This document shows positions 32,733-42,015 of a DNA stretch of 64,000 nt, piece by piece. Made by a program: the position numbers and the translations under genes. The stretch spans positions 2,072,150 to 2,136,149 of the forward strand of contig CM026432.1 in assembly GCA_014871385.1 (NCBI GenBank), read 5' to 3'. The notes under the pieces are model-generated. The model was not told where the DNA came from. It worked only from the letters and a program-made list of their open reading frames with translations, and searched no databases. This DNA comes from Ceratodon purpureus. Its lineage: Eukaryota; Streptophyta; Bryopsida; Pseudoditrichales; Ditrichaceae. Each line of letters begins with the position of its first letter. The stretch's first letter is position 1.

Positions 32733-34116
32733 CTGCACAATTCCAATGCAAGACACACTGATGATGGTAAATGGTAATTAAGTAATATAAAACCCTAAGA
32801 ATGACAGGGTCGAATTGTGGAGGAATGCATAGAGGTGTGGAAGTTTAAAGATTTTTGGAAAATAGCATGTAATGTAATGTTGAATGTAATATGCTTGACG
32901 AGAGTATTCTCAACAATAAGCCCTAACCCATTTGCCAGGCCGAAGGCATTCACATTGCAGAATTAATCCTGCCATTTCACTCGAAAACGAGATTATCATC
33001 TATTCTACAGAGGTTGCTTGACGACATGAGCATCTAAGGCAAACGGCTCAACTTTGAAAACCTCGAGAGACGAGATCAGTTGGTATTCAGAATATAATAC
33101 AGCTTATTGTGAGTGACTAACAAAGGTCCAGTAAACTAACAACCATCCTTGAAGTAGCCTTAAATCAACAGAGAAGGTAAACAAGTAGACAGACTGACCC
33201 TAATACCACAAGGTTACAACTCTCCACCCACGTTTCCATTTAGCAATAATTCGTTTTATTCCCAAAGAAGGCACATCAAACTTGATACGGATAGAGAGTT
33301 CTCTGCGTCGCAGCAGTCACAACTCCCCAAATCCAGACATTGTCTCCTTTCCTACGATCAATTGCAATTAAACCAGGACGAAGATTAATGCATCCTCCTA
33401 CAATTACAAATGCCCTACATCCACAAATCTCACGAAAGACTCAACCCACATCCCAGCTAAACAAGCCGCAATATAGAATCCATCAGAGAATCATTCCAAG
33501 CTCACTGAAGAGCACCCCTTAACTCAATACATTCCCAATCAGATAAACACCAATGAAGCCAAAACCCGAACCAATAGACATCTAAAACGAACTCAGAAAC
33601 CGAGAATGGACACGGAAAACGAAACTTCACAGATTTGCGACAACCAATCCAAAACCCCCACAGAACGTCAAAAAACACGCCGATCCTCTCTCCACACGAC
33701 CACGAGCTCAAAAACCCCAAACCAAACCAACCACCCTAATCCATAAAACAAAAAGCCCCAATCAAACCCCCAAAACTCAACCCAAACCCCAATCCATCAC
33801 TCATCAAACACAGATCCAAAAAACCCGATTAACCCCACCGACAGCCACGATCACAAACACAACACAAACCAAACACACAATACACACGATCACCATAAGC
33901 AAAATTCATCTCCCAATGCTGAAACCCCTCAAACCGATCCACACACCCTTCATAAACTAAAACTCCACATCCATCGACTCCACACTCACAGCAACCGATA
34001 ACGCCGTCGAAAAACTCCGAAACCTGGAGCAGCTCAGCTCTGATGACCCTGCTTCCAATTCCAAGCTCGTGAACAGCACCGGAGAAGCGGAATCGGGTTG
34101 GAGGAGGATGTGGTAC
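32733..34116 (-). other. Proposed 5' UTR intron of the EF-hand gene
   Basis: Minus strand: donor CAG|GTACCA at 34117/34116 and acceptor TTGTGCAG ahead of 32732. The 1.4-kb stretch has no coding signal; 33.3-34.1 kb is strongly G/T-rich on the minus strand, a style common in plant leader introns. Long leader introns often raise expression, but no such effect can be shown here. Confidence 0.5.
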
Positions 34117-34567
34117 CTGAATTAGCGCTCCGATCTGATCCGCCCCGCCTCCCGAGCTGCAAAATTGCGTGCGAGTTCTGCGTCTCGACTGCGCCTCTTC
34201 AATGCTCTGTTTTCAACGCGGCCATGTTTTCTCGCCCAAGGTGGCGACTTCCCGAACACTTCCCAAACTGAGAGACCATGTTCCCCCGGGAGCGTTCCCC
34301 GGCGGTTCCCACGTTCTAGTGAGGTGTCTTAGTAGTCGTTCGATGCGGGAGGGGGTGATCGGACGGTGGGGTTGGTGGGAGGAGGATTTTGTAAGTTCCA
34401 GTTTGTGCCGTCGGATGATGATCGAGCCGTCGAGTGGAATGAATGAGCGTTTCGGTGTGACCGACTCTGACGTCATCGGAGTAGATTTTGGGAGGCTATA
34501 TTGGGAGATTTTGAGTGAGGGTGGGACATGATCGGGAACGAGAATGAGTACTTTCGTGTTGAATAGA

Positions 34568-34686
34568 GAAAAACCGTCACTGTACCCCAAAGCCGACACC
34601 ATCTGAGTGAAATGATAGACTTTAGAAACTCAAATGTAACGTTTGCGTATTATTATTCTGGTTTTAAGGTCCCGTGACGGTTTTTG
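34568..34686. mobile_element. MITE of the CAAAACCGTCA family, left palindrome arm
   Basis: Ends AAAAACCGTCACTG and CGTGACGGTTTTT form the terminal inverted repeat. The interior TTCTGGTTTTAAGGTCCCG resembles the copy at 18941-19041. Confidence 0.6.
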
Positions 34687-34850
34687 ATATGCACCACTTC
34701 CGCGACACTCTGCGCTCTGGCCATTCTATCTAGGGAACGCGTAGATTTTGACGAATCACATGTACGCCTTTGCGTACATAGGATCTCTTAAATCTATATT
34801 AACCTAGATAGAATGGCCTGAGCGTGGAGTGTCGCGGAAGTGGTGCATAT

Positions 34851-34969
34851 CAAAAACCGTCACGGGACCTTAAAACCAGAATAATAATACGCAAACGTTA
34901 CATTTGAGTTTCTAAAGTCTACCATTTCACTCAGATGGTGTCGGCTTTGGGGTACAGTGACGGTTTTTC
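34851..34969. mobile_element. MITE of the CAAAACCGTCA family, right palindrome arm
   Basis: Mirror image of the copy at 34568-34686, starting CAAAAACCGTCACGGG and ending CAGTGACGGTTTTT. The near identity of the two copies suggests that one event duplicated and inverted the whole arm, not two independent insertions. Confidence 0.6.
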
Positions 34970-35289
34970 TCTAAGTACTCATTCTCGTTCCCGATCATGT
35001 CTTCACGTTCTCGTCAGAACTTTTCCGAGCCGTCGGATGAAGCCAAACACGATCGAGCCGTCCAACTGACGTGAGGGACGTATACCAAAAACCACCAGAG
35101 TATACCCCCAGCCTAGATTTAAGAAACTCATTTGTTTAGAAATCGTAGATGATGTGCCTTTGCATGTCGTGACGGGTTTGGGCGTTCGTCTCGCAGAGAG
35201 AGGAGGCAGAGGAAGGGAGCGAAGACAGGAGCAGAGGCACAGTGGGAAGGAGCACGGCGGAGGTCCGTGGCTCGGAGCGTGGGCAGTTC

Positions 35290-36739
35290 GGAGCTGATTC
35301 ATAGTTCGCTGCGACCATCGCAGTATTCGTTACCTGCTTCGGCTTCTCGACGCGTCAAGCTCTGGCGGCTCTTTTCCGCTCGTTTTTTGGTTGCATTTCG
35401 AGCTGGATCTCTGACTTCACAGAGGTGAGTTACATCGGGGCAGAGCTTTTCATGTTCGGGACTGTTGAGTAGATCTGGTTCTTTGATTGTGTGAGAATGC
35501 GTGTGACGTGCGAATGAGTCGTTATTTCGTTAGGTTTTTGGACGTGAAGGTGTTGTTTGACTTGGAATAATTTTATGTTTTTTTTTTCGTGTTTTTTTCT
35601 CGTATAAAAGTTTTTCGAGGGTTTGATGTGTGCTTGAGGAGGGAGAGCGGTCGATAGATCTCGGTTTTTTTCTTCGTGAGTAATTTTTGTGCTCGTTAAT
35701 GAGATCACGCCCTGATTTTCACGTTTTTTCAATTGCCTGTGGCGACTGGTTTTTTCCTCGTCTAGAGTTTACTTGTGTCTTTTGCGGCTGGAATACTTGA
35801 GCAGAGGTGGATCTCTCTTCCATTGCTCCCGAAATTTGGTTATTGGAAGTGTATGGAATATTGTACTTTTTAGTGTAATTTTGTTGGATAGTAGCAAGGC
35901 TTAATTTCGCGTGAGTTCTTCACGCTTCGCAATTTCTGAGAGGCATTCGAGGAGGTTTCTGTTGCGGATCTTAGCAGCGAGGTAGATGCTGAAATGTTTA
36001 GGTGCGGGAGCGAATTATGTCACATTTGTTTTTCCCAGAGTTTGGAATGATCTTCGGTCACTCTAGAAAGCGCTTGTGTGGAATTGTTTCACCCGTCGCA
36101 GTCAGTTGCGCTCTCCGCTTTTCGTCGGTATCTTCGTGCACGGCACCCTGTTGCTAGACAGTGACATTCTCGGAATCTCTTGTTGTCGAGCTGTACAGTC
36201 CATTTTTTTTTTCGAATAATAGGTTTATGTCTTAATTAGGCAAGCATTCGTCCTTGAGTTGCTAGAACTTGTCGGTCAACACATTCTACGAGCAGATTAG
36301 AGAGTTGGCAATTGCTTTTTGAGTGAAGAACACGGTATCCCTGTGCGAACGTGTTGACATAGTGATTGGGACACTATATCATTTTGAAGAACGTTCGAGA
36401 ACCTAAGCCAGGACACTCCTTGTTAGCTTAGCGTTCTATAATGACAAGGTGGAAGAGAAACATCTCGCAGTGATTTGTTTAGCTTCATGGAATTATTTGC
36501 TTCGAACTCCAGACGTTGTGAACCGATTCGTAGAAAATGACTGCTATGCAAGTTTGAGTGGATTTTTAACCTTAGTTCATATGATCTCATTACCATTTGT
36601 ATATAAATAATCCTCTTCGTTCTCTGACCAGGCAGTCTGAATTTTTGATACAAGCTGTATCCGGTTGCATTCTACTATAACTCTGGATTTGCACGCTCAA
36701 GAAGCGGCTGCTGAGACTGAAGAATTCCTTGAAGAGAAC
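35290..36739 (+). other. Proposed 5' UTR exon and leader intron of apyrase B
   Basis: A donor CACAGAG|GTGAGT at 35424/35425 and an acceptor CTGACCAG at 36631 would define a 1.2-kb leader intron rich in T, followed by a short leader exon to the ATG at 36740. No ATG occurs between 36632 and 36740. The first exon may begin near 35290, downstream of the palindrome. The same layout (leader intron, then an uninterrupted coding exon) is inferred for apyrase A. Confidence 0.45.
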
Positions 36740-38155
36740 ATGAGGAGGCTTCGAAGGGAGACGTTTTCGGAGAAATGTCACCGATACAGGGGAGTAATTT
36801 TTGTTGTTTGCGTGCCCCTCGCACTCATATCTGTAGTTCTGGTGTTGATGCCGCGCATTGTCGATCCGCGCAATGCTGCGGCCTACGACGCCAATTTTGA
36901 GCTTCCTAGTAACAATGTTAGGGTTCCGGACCAGAAGCGTTACGCGGTGGTTTTCGATGCTGGAAGCTCCGGCAGCAGAGTGCACGTGTTTTCGTTTGAC
37001 AAGGACTTACAGCTTGTGAAGGTCGGAAGCGAGCTGGAAGTGTTCGTCCAGAAAAAACCGGGTTTGAGTTCGTTTGCGCTTAATCCGAAGGCCGGAGCGG
37101 AGTCCTTGCAATCTTTGCTGGACGTCGCATTGAAGAGCGTTCCTGCAGATCAGCATAGCACGACGCCAGTGCTCCTGGGTGCGACCGCGGGACTGAGACT
37201 GCTGCCTGGAGACCAATCCAAGAATCTGCTGAAGGAGGTCGAGACTTTGTTGCAGAACTGCGCGTTCAAGTTCAAGCCGGAGTGGGTGAGCATCATAGAC
37301 GGCACACAAGAGGGGTCATACCAGTGGGTGACGGTAAACTATCTGTTAAACCGCCTAGGAAAGGTGTACGACCAAACAGTGGGCATCGTGGATTTGGGTG
37401 GGGGATCCGTGCAAATGGCGTATGCAATCTCGGACGATGATTTTTTGAAAGCTCCCAAGCCGAAGGCTGACGAACAATCTTATGTGAGAAAGATGAGCCT
37501 GATGGGAGCGTCCTACAACCTGTATGTGCACAGCTACTTGAACTATGGATTATTGGCGGCAAGGGCAGAAGTTCTGAAGCTTGTAGGTGAATCCGAAACA
37601 TGTCCTTGTCTTGCCAAGGGCCATGAAGGGGAGTATACATACGGGGGACAGAAATACAAGGCAAGTGCTAGCGTGGATGGTGGGGACTACGAAAAGTGCA
37701 GCCAGGCTGTGGTGAAGGCTCTGAAAGCGGATGCAACTTGTGACAGCATGAAGTGCACGTTTGGAGGGGTCTGGAGTGGAGGTGGCGGTGATGGAATGAA
37801 GTCCTTATTTGTGGCCTCGTTCTTCTTCGACCGTGCTGTGGAGGCGGGGATTGTGAAGGATGCCGATGCTGCTGAGGCAGTGGTTAAGCCTTCGGACTTC
37901 GAGGAAGCTGCTAAGAAGATATGCGGTCTGAGTACCGGGGAGCTTGCGGATGAGTATTCTAACGTGCAGGTGGACACGAGAAAGTTTCTGTGTATGGATT
38001 TGACGTATCAGTACTCACTGCTCGTGACTGGTTTCCAGGTGGATCCAAGCACGACGATGACTCTGGTGAAGAAAGTGAAGTACAGGGGTTCGTATGTGGA
38101 GACTGCGTGGCCTCTGGGCAGTGCAATCGAGCTAGTGTCTCTGAATAAGGTTTGA
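36740..38155 (+). CDS. Apyrase B (GDA1/CD39 nucleoside phosphatase)
   Basis: 471 residues from the first ATG after the proposed acceptor. The frame is also open for 25 codons upstream and that part resembles the N-terminus of apyrase A, so an upstream start, perhaps lost here, existed in the ancestor. Single membrane segment near residues 19-36 (VIFVVCVPLALISVVLVLM). Apyrase regions: VVFDAGSSGSRVHVFSFD (ACR1), LLGATAGLRLLPG (ACR2), IIDGTQEGSYQWVTVNYLL (ACR3), IVDLGGGSVQMAYAI (ACR4) and WPLGSAIELVSL at the end. Long shared blocks such as EKCHRYRG and PGLSS with apyrase A show a close inverted duplicate ~8.4 kb away. The coding part has no intron. Expected role: hydrolysis of extracellular or Golgi NTP/NDP. 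Confidence 0.93.
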   Translation: MRRLRRETFSEKCHRYRGVIFVVCVPLALISVVLVLMPRIVDPRNAAAYDANFELPSNNVRVPDQKRYAVVFDAGSSGSRVHVFSFDKDLQLVKVGSELEVFVQKKPGLSSFALNPKAGAESLQSLLDVALKSVPADQHSTTPVLLGATAGLRLLPGDQSKNLLKEVETLLQNCAFKFKPEWVSIIDGTQEGSYQWVTVNYLLNRLGKVYDQTVGIVDLGGGSVQMAYAISDDDFLKAPKPKADEQSYVRKMSLMGASYNLYVHSYLNYGLLAARAEVLKLVGESETCPCLAKGHEGEYTYGGQKYKASASVDGGDYEKCSQAVVKALKADATCDSMKCTFGGVWSGGGGDGMKSLFVASFFFDRAVEAGIVKDADAAEAVVKPSDFEEAAKKICGLSTGELADEYSNVQVDTRKFLCMDLTYQYSLLVTGFQVDPSTTMTLVKKVKYRGSYVETAWPLGSAIELVSLNKV

Positions 38156-38992
38156 GAAACTCCCACACCATGAGCAAGTCGACATATAGGAGGAAATGTT
38201 GATCAGGAGCAGTGTCTGGATGGATTGACCTTCGCTTTAGATGAGGTTTCGATTTTAGTTTAGGAGGCTGGTGGTTCCATTTATTATTTACAGTAGGAGC
38301 AGTTTAGGCAAACAGCATCTCCAAGTTGAGGTGATTGGTAGGCTGTAGTTTATTGCTGCGCAATCCGAGATTTTGTAGGACACTTCGTAGGGTTGCAATG
38401 CAGGAGACGGTTTAGGTTACCTGCTGATTAAGTAGAGCTCGTACTCTGACATAGCGATCGGTCTAGTGAGCTTTGAGAAGGAGTCAGAGCACTTTAAGCA
38501 TCGGTGCATTAGGCGTATCTGTGTTTTCGTGCACAGCTGGTATCAGCTATTGACACTTCCAATTGTAGAGGATTATTTCTATCTATCCATTCCGTGGGTA
38601 TCCTCTATTTCCTGATAATTATTTAATCATTGGTGATCTACTAAGCTTCTACGCACTGCACCCTGATTTCAATGAAGTAGCTACCTTGTGCCTGGCTTTC
38701 ATCTATTGACTATGAGCAAGTACATGAGAGTTGACATTGCCTTCTGAACCTCTTCTGGATGAAAGCGAATCCTATTAGTGTGCTTTGCTTGCAAGGTTTG
38801 TGTTGGAGCTCAAGTCGAATTCATAATTCGGGCGCTTGCTGGAACGGGTTCTCAGTTGCAGCGATTCAACACTCTTTCCTGTACGTGTCTTTAGCAAAGA
38901 ATCCTAGCTCTTAAACTGTACAGTTTATAGAACCTGCAATTTGTAGACACCGTACAAGAGAGCCTTGGGAGTAAACTCTCGGTGATTAATTT
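38156..38992. other. 3' region between convergent genes
   Basis: Non-coding 3' UTR sequence of apyrase B and of the minus-strand repeat-tail gene. No distinct element seen. Confidence 0.35.
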
Positions 38993-41202
38993 TCACTTTG
39001 ATGTTTTCGTTGCTGTCCGCTTAGATGCGTCTATAGGACAGGGAGACTTTTTAACAGGGCGTGGGGAGTGGGATTTGTTTATCGCACGGGGAGTGTTGGA
39101 TTTGTTTACCGCACGTGGAGTGTTGGATTTGTTTCCTGGTCGTGGAGAGCTATGTTGCACTGGGTTTGGTTTTAGTTGTGGCTTGGGTTTGTCATGAGCA
39201 ACTACGCCAATGGCTGTCTTCTCTTGAGAGTTAGGCTTAATTGCAGTCTTCTCTTGCAAGACAGGCTTTGCAGTAACAGTGCTCTTTTGAGAGCCAGGCT
39301 TTACAGGAACAGCCTTCTCTTGAGAGCCAGACTTTATGGTAACAGTCTTCTCTTGAGAGACAGGCTTTACAGTCACAATCTTCCCTTGAGAGCCGGGCTT
39401 TATAGTAACGGTCTTCTCTTGAGAGGCGGGCTTAGTAGCTGTCTTCTCTTGAGAAACAGGCTTGATAGGAACAGTCTTCCCTTGAGAGGCAGGCTTAGTA
39501 GCTGTCTTCTCTTGAGAGACAAGCTTAACAGCAGTTTCGTCTTGAGAGGCAGGCTTGGTTGTAGTCTTCTCTCGAGATGCAGGTCTGATAGTGTTCTTAT
39601 CTGGAGGGGGAGGCTTAGTGGTGGCCTTTTCTCGAGAAACTGGTTCAATAGCGCTCTTGTCTTGTGAAACAGGCTTAGTAATTGTCTTCTCTCGAGAAGC
39701 TGGTCGAATTGTATTCTTATCTCGAGAAGGTGGCCTAATTGTGGCCTTCTCAGGTTTTGGGAGATCACTTTTCGTAGTCTTGATAACTGATGACAGGAAA
39801 TTTGAGGATTTTATCATCAAGTTCGAAATAAATTAATTTATGTCCAATGAAACAAATATAGTGTGCTAGATTAAGTGATGAAAGATGAAGCGAGAGGGAT
39901 GAGAGCAAGAAATCGACAGCACTTGGAAGGCAATCATATGCGAGTACTCGTCGCTGGTTAGATGTAAATAAACACCATACAAGCTGCTTGAAGAACATTT
40001 AAGATATCCAACTTCAATATCATGAGCTCAAAAGACAAATATACATGACTGCAGGAGAGAACTGTACCCTTGCTTTCGACTGTTGAGTTTGTGGAATTCG
40101 ATTTTGCAGCAGATTTTTTGTCGTTAGCTTCAGCAGCTAGAGCAGCAAGTGAGTCAATGTCGGTCTCGTTGATGGCAGGCCTATCATGAGCGCTGTCCTC
40201 AAATTTCATTCAACCACCTCATGAGATTTAGAGGAGGTCGCTTGTATCGAAAAGGAGCAATTTCGTATGACGATTGTCATACGGAAAAGGTTGAGCTGAC
40301 CAGGTACCTCTTCAAGTTTCTCAGATCTTTGCTGAATCTGGAGTCCATAACGTCCATTTCCTCCTTCATAGTGCAGAGCATCGCATTTACCTGGTTACAT
40401 TGAAGTGGATGAAGGCAATTTAAGTGTTAAACCTTCACTTGAACCTCATATCTTCTGATACCAATTCTTCAAACAATATCTAAGTTCGGACACTTATTTA
40501 AAAACCTACTTCATGCACCGCTTTGCATTTGGATTCTCGAGTCTTATATTTCACCCCAGTTCATAACCTGTATCTCTGTATCTGTGATAGTTCAGTAAAA
40601 CAGAGAGTGGGTCTGGAGTCTGAGGCTGCTTACCCTTTCGACCAAGACGGACGACGGAAGCTGAGGGGGCATCGTCGTGCATTCTGTAATGCTGCTCCCT
40701 TGCCACCTCTCGCACTTTTTCCGCAGAGCTTCTACAGCATCAGGACCTTCACTTTGAACCATCCTGTGGTACATCTCTGCCTGAACCCCACCCTCCCTTC
40801 TCAGGTGATCTGAAATTCTCAATCCAGAATAACTCTCTGACCTAATTCCCTCTTTCACCAGAAAACCCTCCACCATGTAAATAGAGCCAGAACAATTCAT
40901 ACTCGCCCTCAGCATCACTGAAATAACACAAATTCCTACAGCGAAACAGCAAGCTGACCGTACTCAATCTCCAAATCTAAACCCCATGCTACAAATGAGC
41001 TAACCAAATCTGGTGCCCACATAAAGTTCTGAACATTTTAACCTAAAACAGGGAACTCCTAGTCCTCTTTGAACCCTCATGACAATGATCCAAGTTGCTG
41101 AATGTCATAACCGAAATTGACCCACTTACAATCTTCGAACGCGCGCCATGGGAATGTTTCGTGTACATCACAAAACTTCAACGTCAAAGTGCAGATCCTC
41201 GT
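38993..41202 (-). CDS. Unknown protein with Lys/Pro/Ser-rich repeat tail, at least five exons
   Basis: Minus-strand exons: 41202-41130 (tentative), 40917-40634, 40390-40308, 40180-40068, 39786-38993. All junctions are GT-AG and phases agree from the second exon on. The order of features is a globular N-terminal part (SIYMVEGFLVKEGIRSES, EMYHRMVQSEGPDAVEALRK), a short coiled coil (TMKEEMDVMDSRFSKDLRNL), an Ala-rich linker (DIDSLAALAAEANDKKSAAK), then ~230 residues of imperfect 10-13-residue repeats around KPxSQEKT, ending with NKSNTPRAVNKSNTPRA-type repeats and a basic tail. The tail is unstructured, strongly positive and rich in phosphorylatable Ser/Thr, as in DNA-, RNA- or microtubule-associated proteins. 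I do not recognise the family. The true start lies at or beyond the first listed exon and is not established. Confidence 0.65.
39190..39730. repeat. Coding minisatellite in the repeat-tail exon
   Basis: About fifteen imperfect units of 30-39 bp around CTTCTCTTGAGA (plus strand) encode the SQEKT/SREKT repeats. Unit lengths stay multiples of three, so the frame is kept, which indicates selection for coding. Confidence 0.8.
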
Positions 41203-41558
41203 CTATGCAGATGAGTTGCGACATCAGGCCAAAGTGTGCTTTCAAGCGCTGTTGTTCGAACTCCAACAGCATTCCGAGACTGCCCTGATTCCTGTTTCGT
41301 CAGGAGCATGTGGATGGGCCAGTGGCCGAATATGGCCCCGAACTGGTCAGTGGCCATAAGTTACCATGCAATAATGCAGGCCTGCATGCATGCAGGAGAT
41401 GATGGAGAGACTCGAGTGCTTGCGAACGCCACTGCACTGAGTTGGGCAAAAATCTTCAGGGGTTTGAGGGGACGCCGGTGGGTCATGAGGTGAGGACAAT
41501 ATGGTGCCCCCATTCCCATTCAACCGGAAGTTCTATACCCTACCTCCAAAGTGTCACT
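41203..41558. other. Possible upstream exon(s) of the repeat-tail gene
   Basis: A minus-strand frame starting MLLEFEQQRLKAHFGL near 41265 looks protein-like but is out of phase with the next accepted exon and meets TGA. It may be an unresolved exon. Confidence 0.25.
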
Positions 41559-41762
41559 TAGGATGCTGCAAAATGGATCACGACCAAAAACGGTTAACAT
41601 GTAGCACGTTTGTTCATCCTAAGGTAGAAATGTAGTCATGCGTTATATGTCTTATTTTCTGTGACCTAAAAAGTAAGCCATGTACTAGGGAGCTACATTA
41701 TCAACCTAAAATGAACATACGTTATGGATGTTTTTGGTCGTGATTCGCTTTGCAGCATCCTA
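41559..41762. mobile_element. ~204-bp MITE, TAGGATGCTGCAAA ends
   Basis: Left end TAGGATGCTGCAAAATGG and right end (opposite strand) TAGGATGCTGCAAAGCG, both followed by ATCACGACCAAAAAC. The inverted repeat is over 30 bp with few mismatches. No ORF. The family is unassigned. Confidence 0.8.
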
Positions 41763-41794
41763 CCTTATGACATGCAGGAGAAGCGAGGATAGAG

Positions 41795-42015
41795 TAAGGT
41801 AGTGTGCTGTAAAATTGTATACGACAGAAAATCGTAAACATCCATAATGTATGTTCATTTGATATTGATAATGTAGCTCTTTAGTACATGGCTTATTTTT
41901 TAGATTACATAAAATAAAATTTGTAACGCGGAACTACATTTCTACTCTAGAATGAACAAACGTCCTATATGTTTACGGTTTTCTGTCATGTACGGTTTTG
42001 CAACATTCTACCTTA
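41795..42015. mobile_element. ~221-bp MITE, inverted relative of the previous one
   Basis: Left end TAAGGTAGTGTGCTGTAAAA and right end (opposite strand) TAAGGTAGAATGTTGCAAAA, both followed within ~10 bases by ACAGAAAA and CGTAAACAT. The middle (AATGTAGCTC...AGTACATGGCTTA) is the reverse complement of the middle of the neighbouring copy, so two members of one family sit back to back in opposite orientation, 32 bp apart. Confidence 0.75.

Larger units (their letters stand above)
34525..35001. repeat. 477-bp near-perfect palindrome between divergent genes
   Basis: The left arm (34525-34734) and right arm (34803-35001) are reverse complements with few mismatches; an 11-bp insertion in the left arm near 34552 explains their length difference (210 against 199). 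The spacer is 68 bp. Each arm contains one copy of the CAAAACCGTCA MITE family (34568-34686 and 34851-34969) in mirrored orientation. The palindrome lies between the leader of the EF-hand gene (minus) and the leader of apyrase B (plus). A transcript crossing it would fold into a ~200-bp hairpin. Confidence 0.9.

Noticed and set aside
41117..41493. Plus-strand ORFs over the repeat-tail gene 5' region
   Set aside because: Antisense to likely minus-strand exons; no coding signal of their own.
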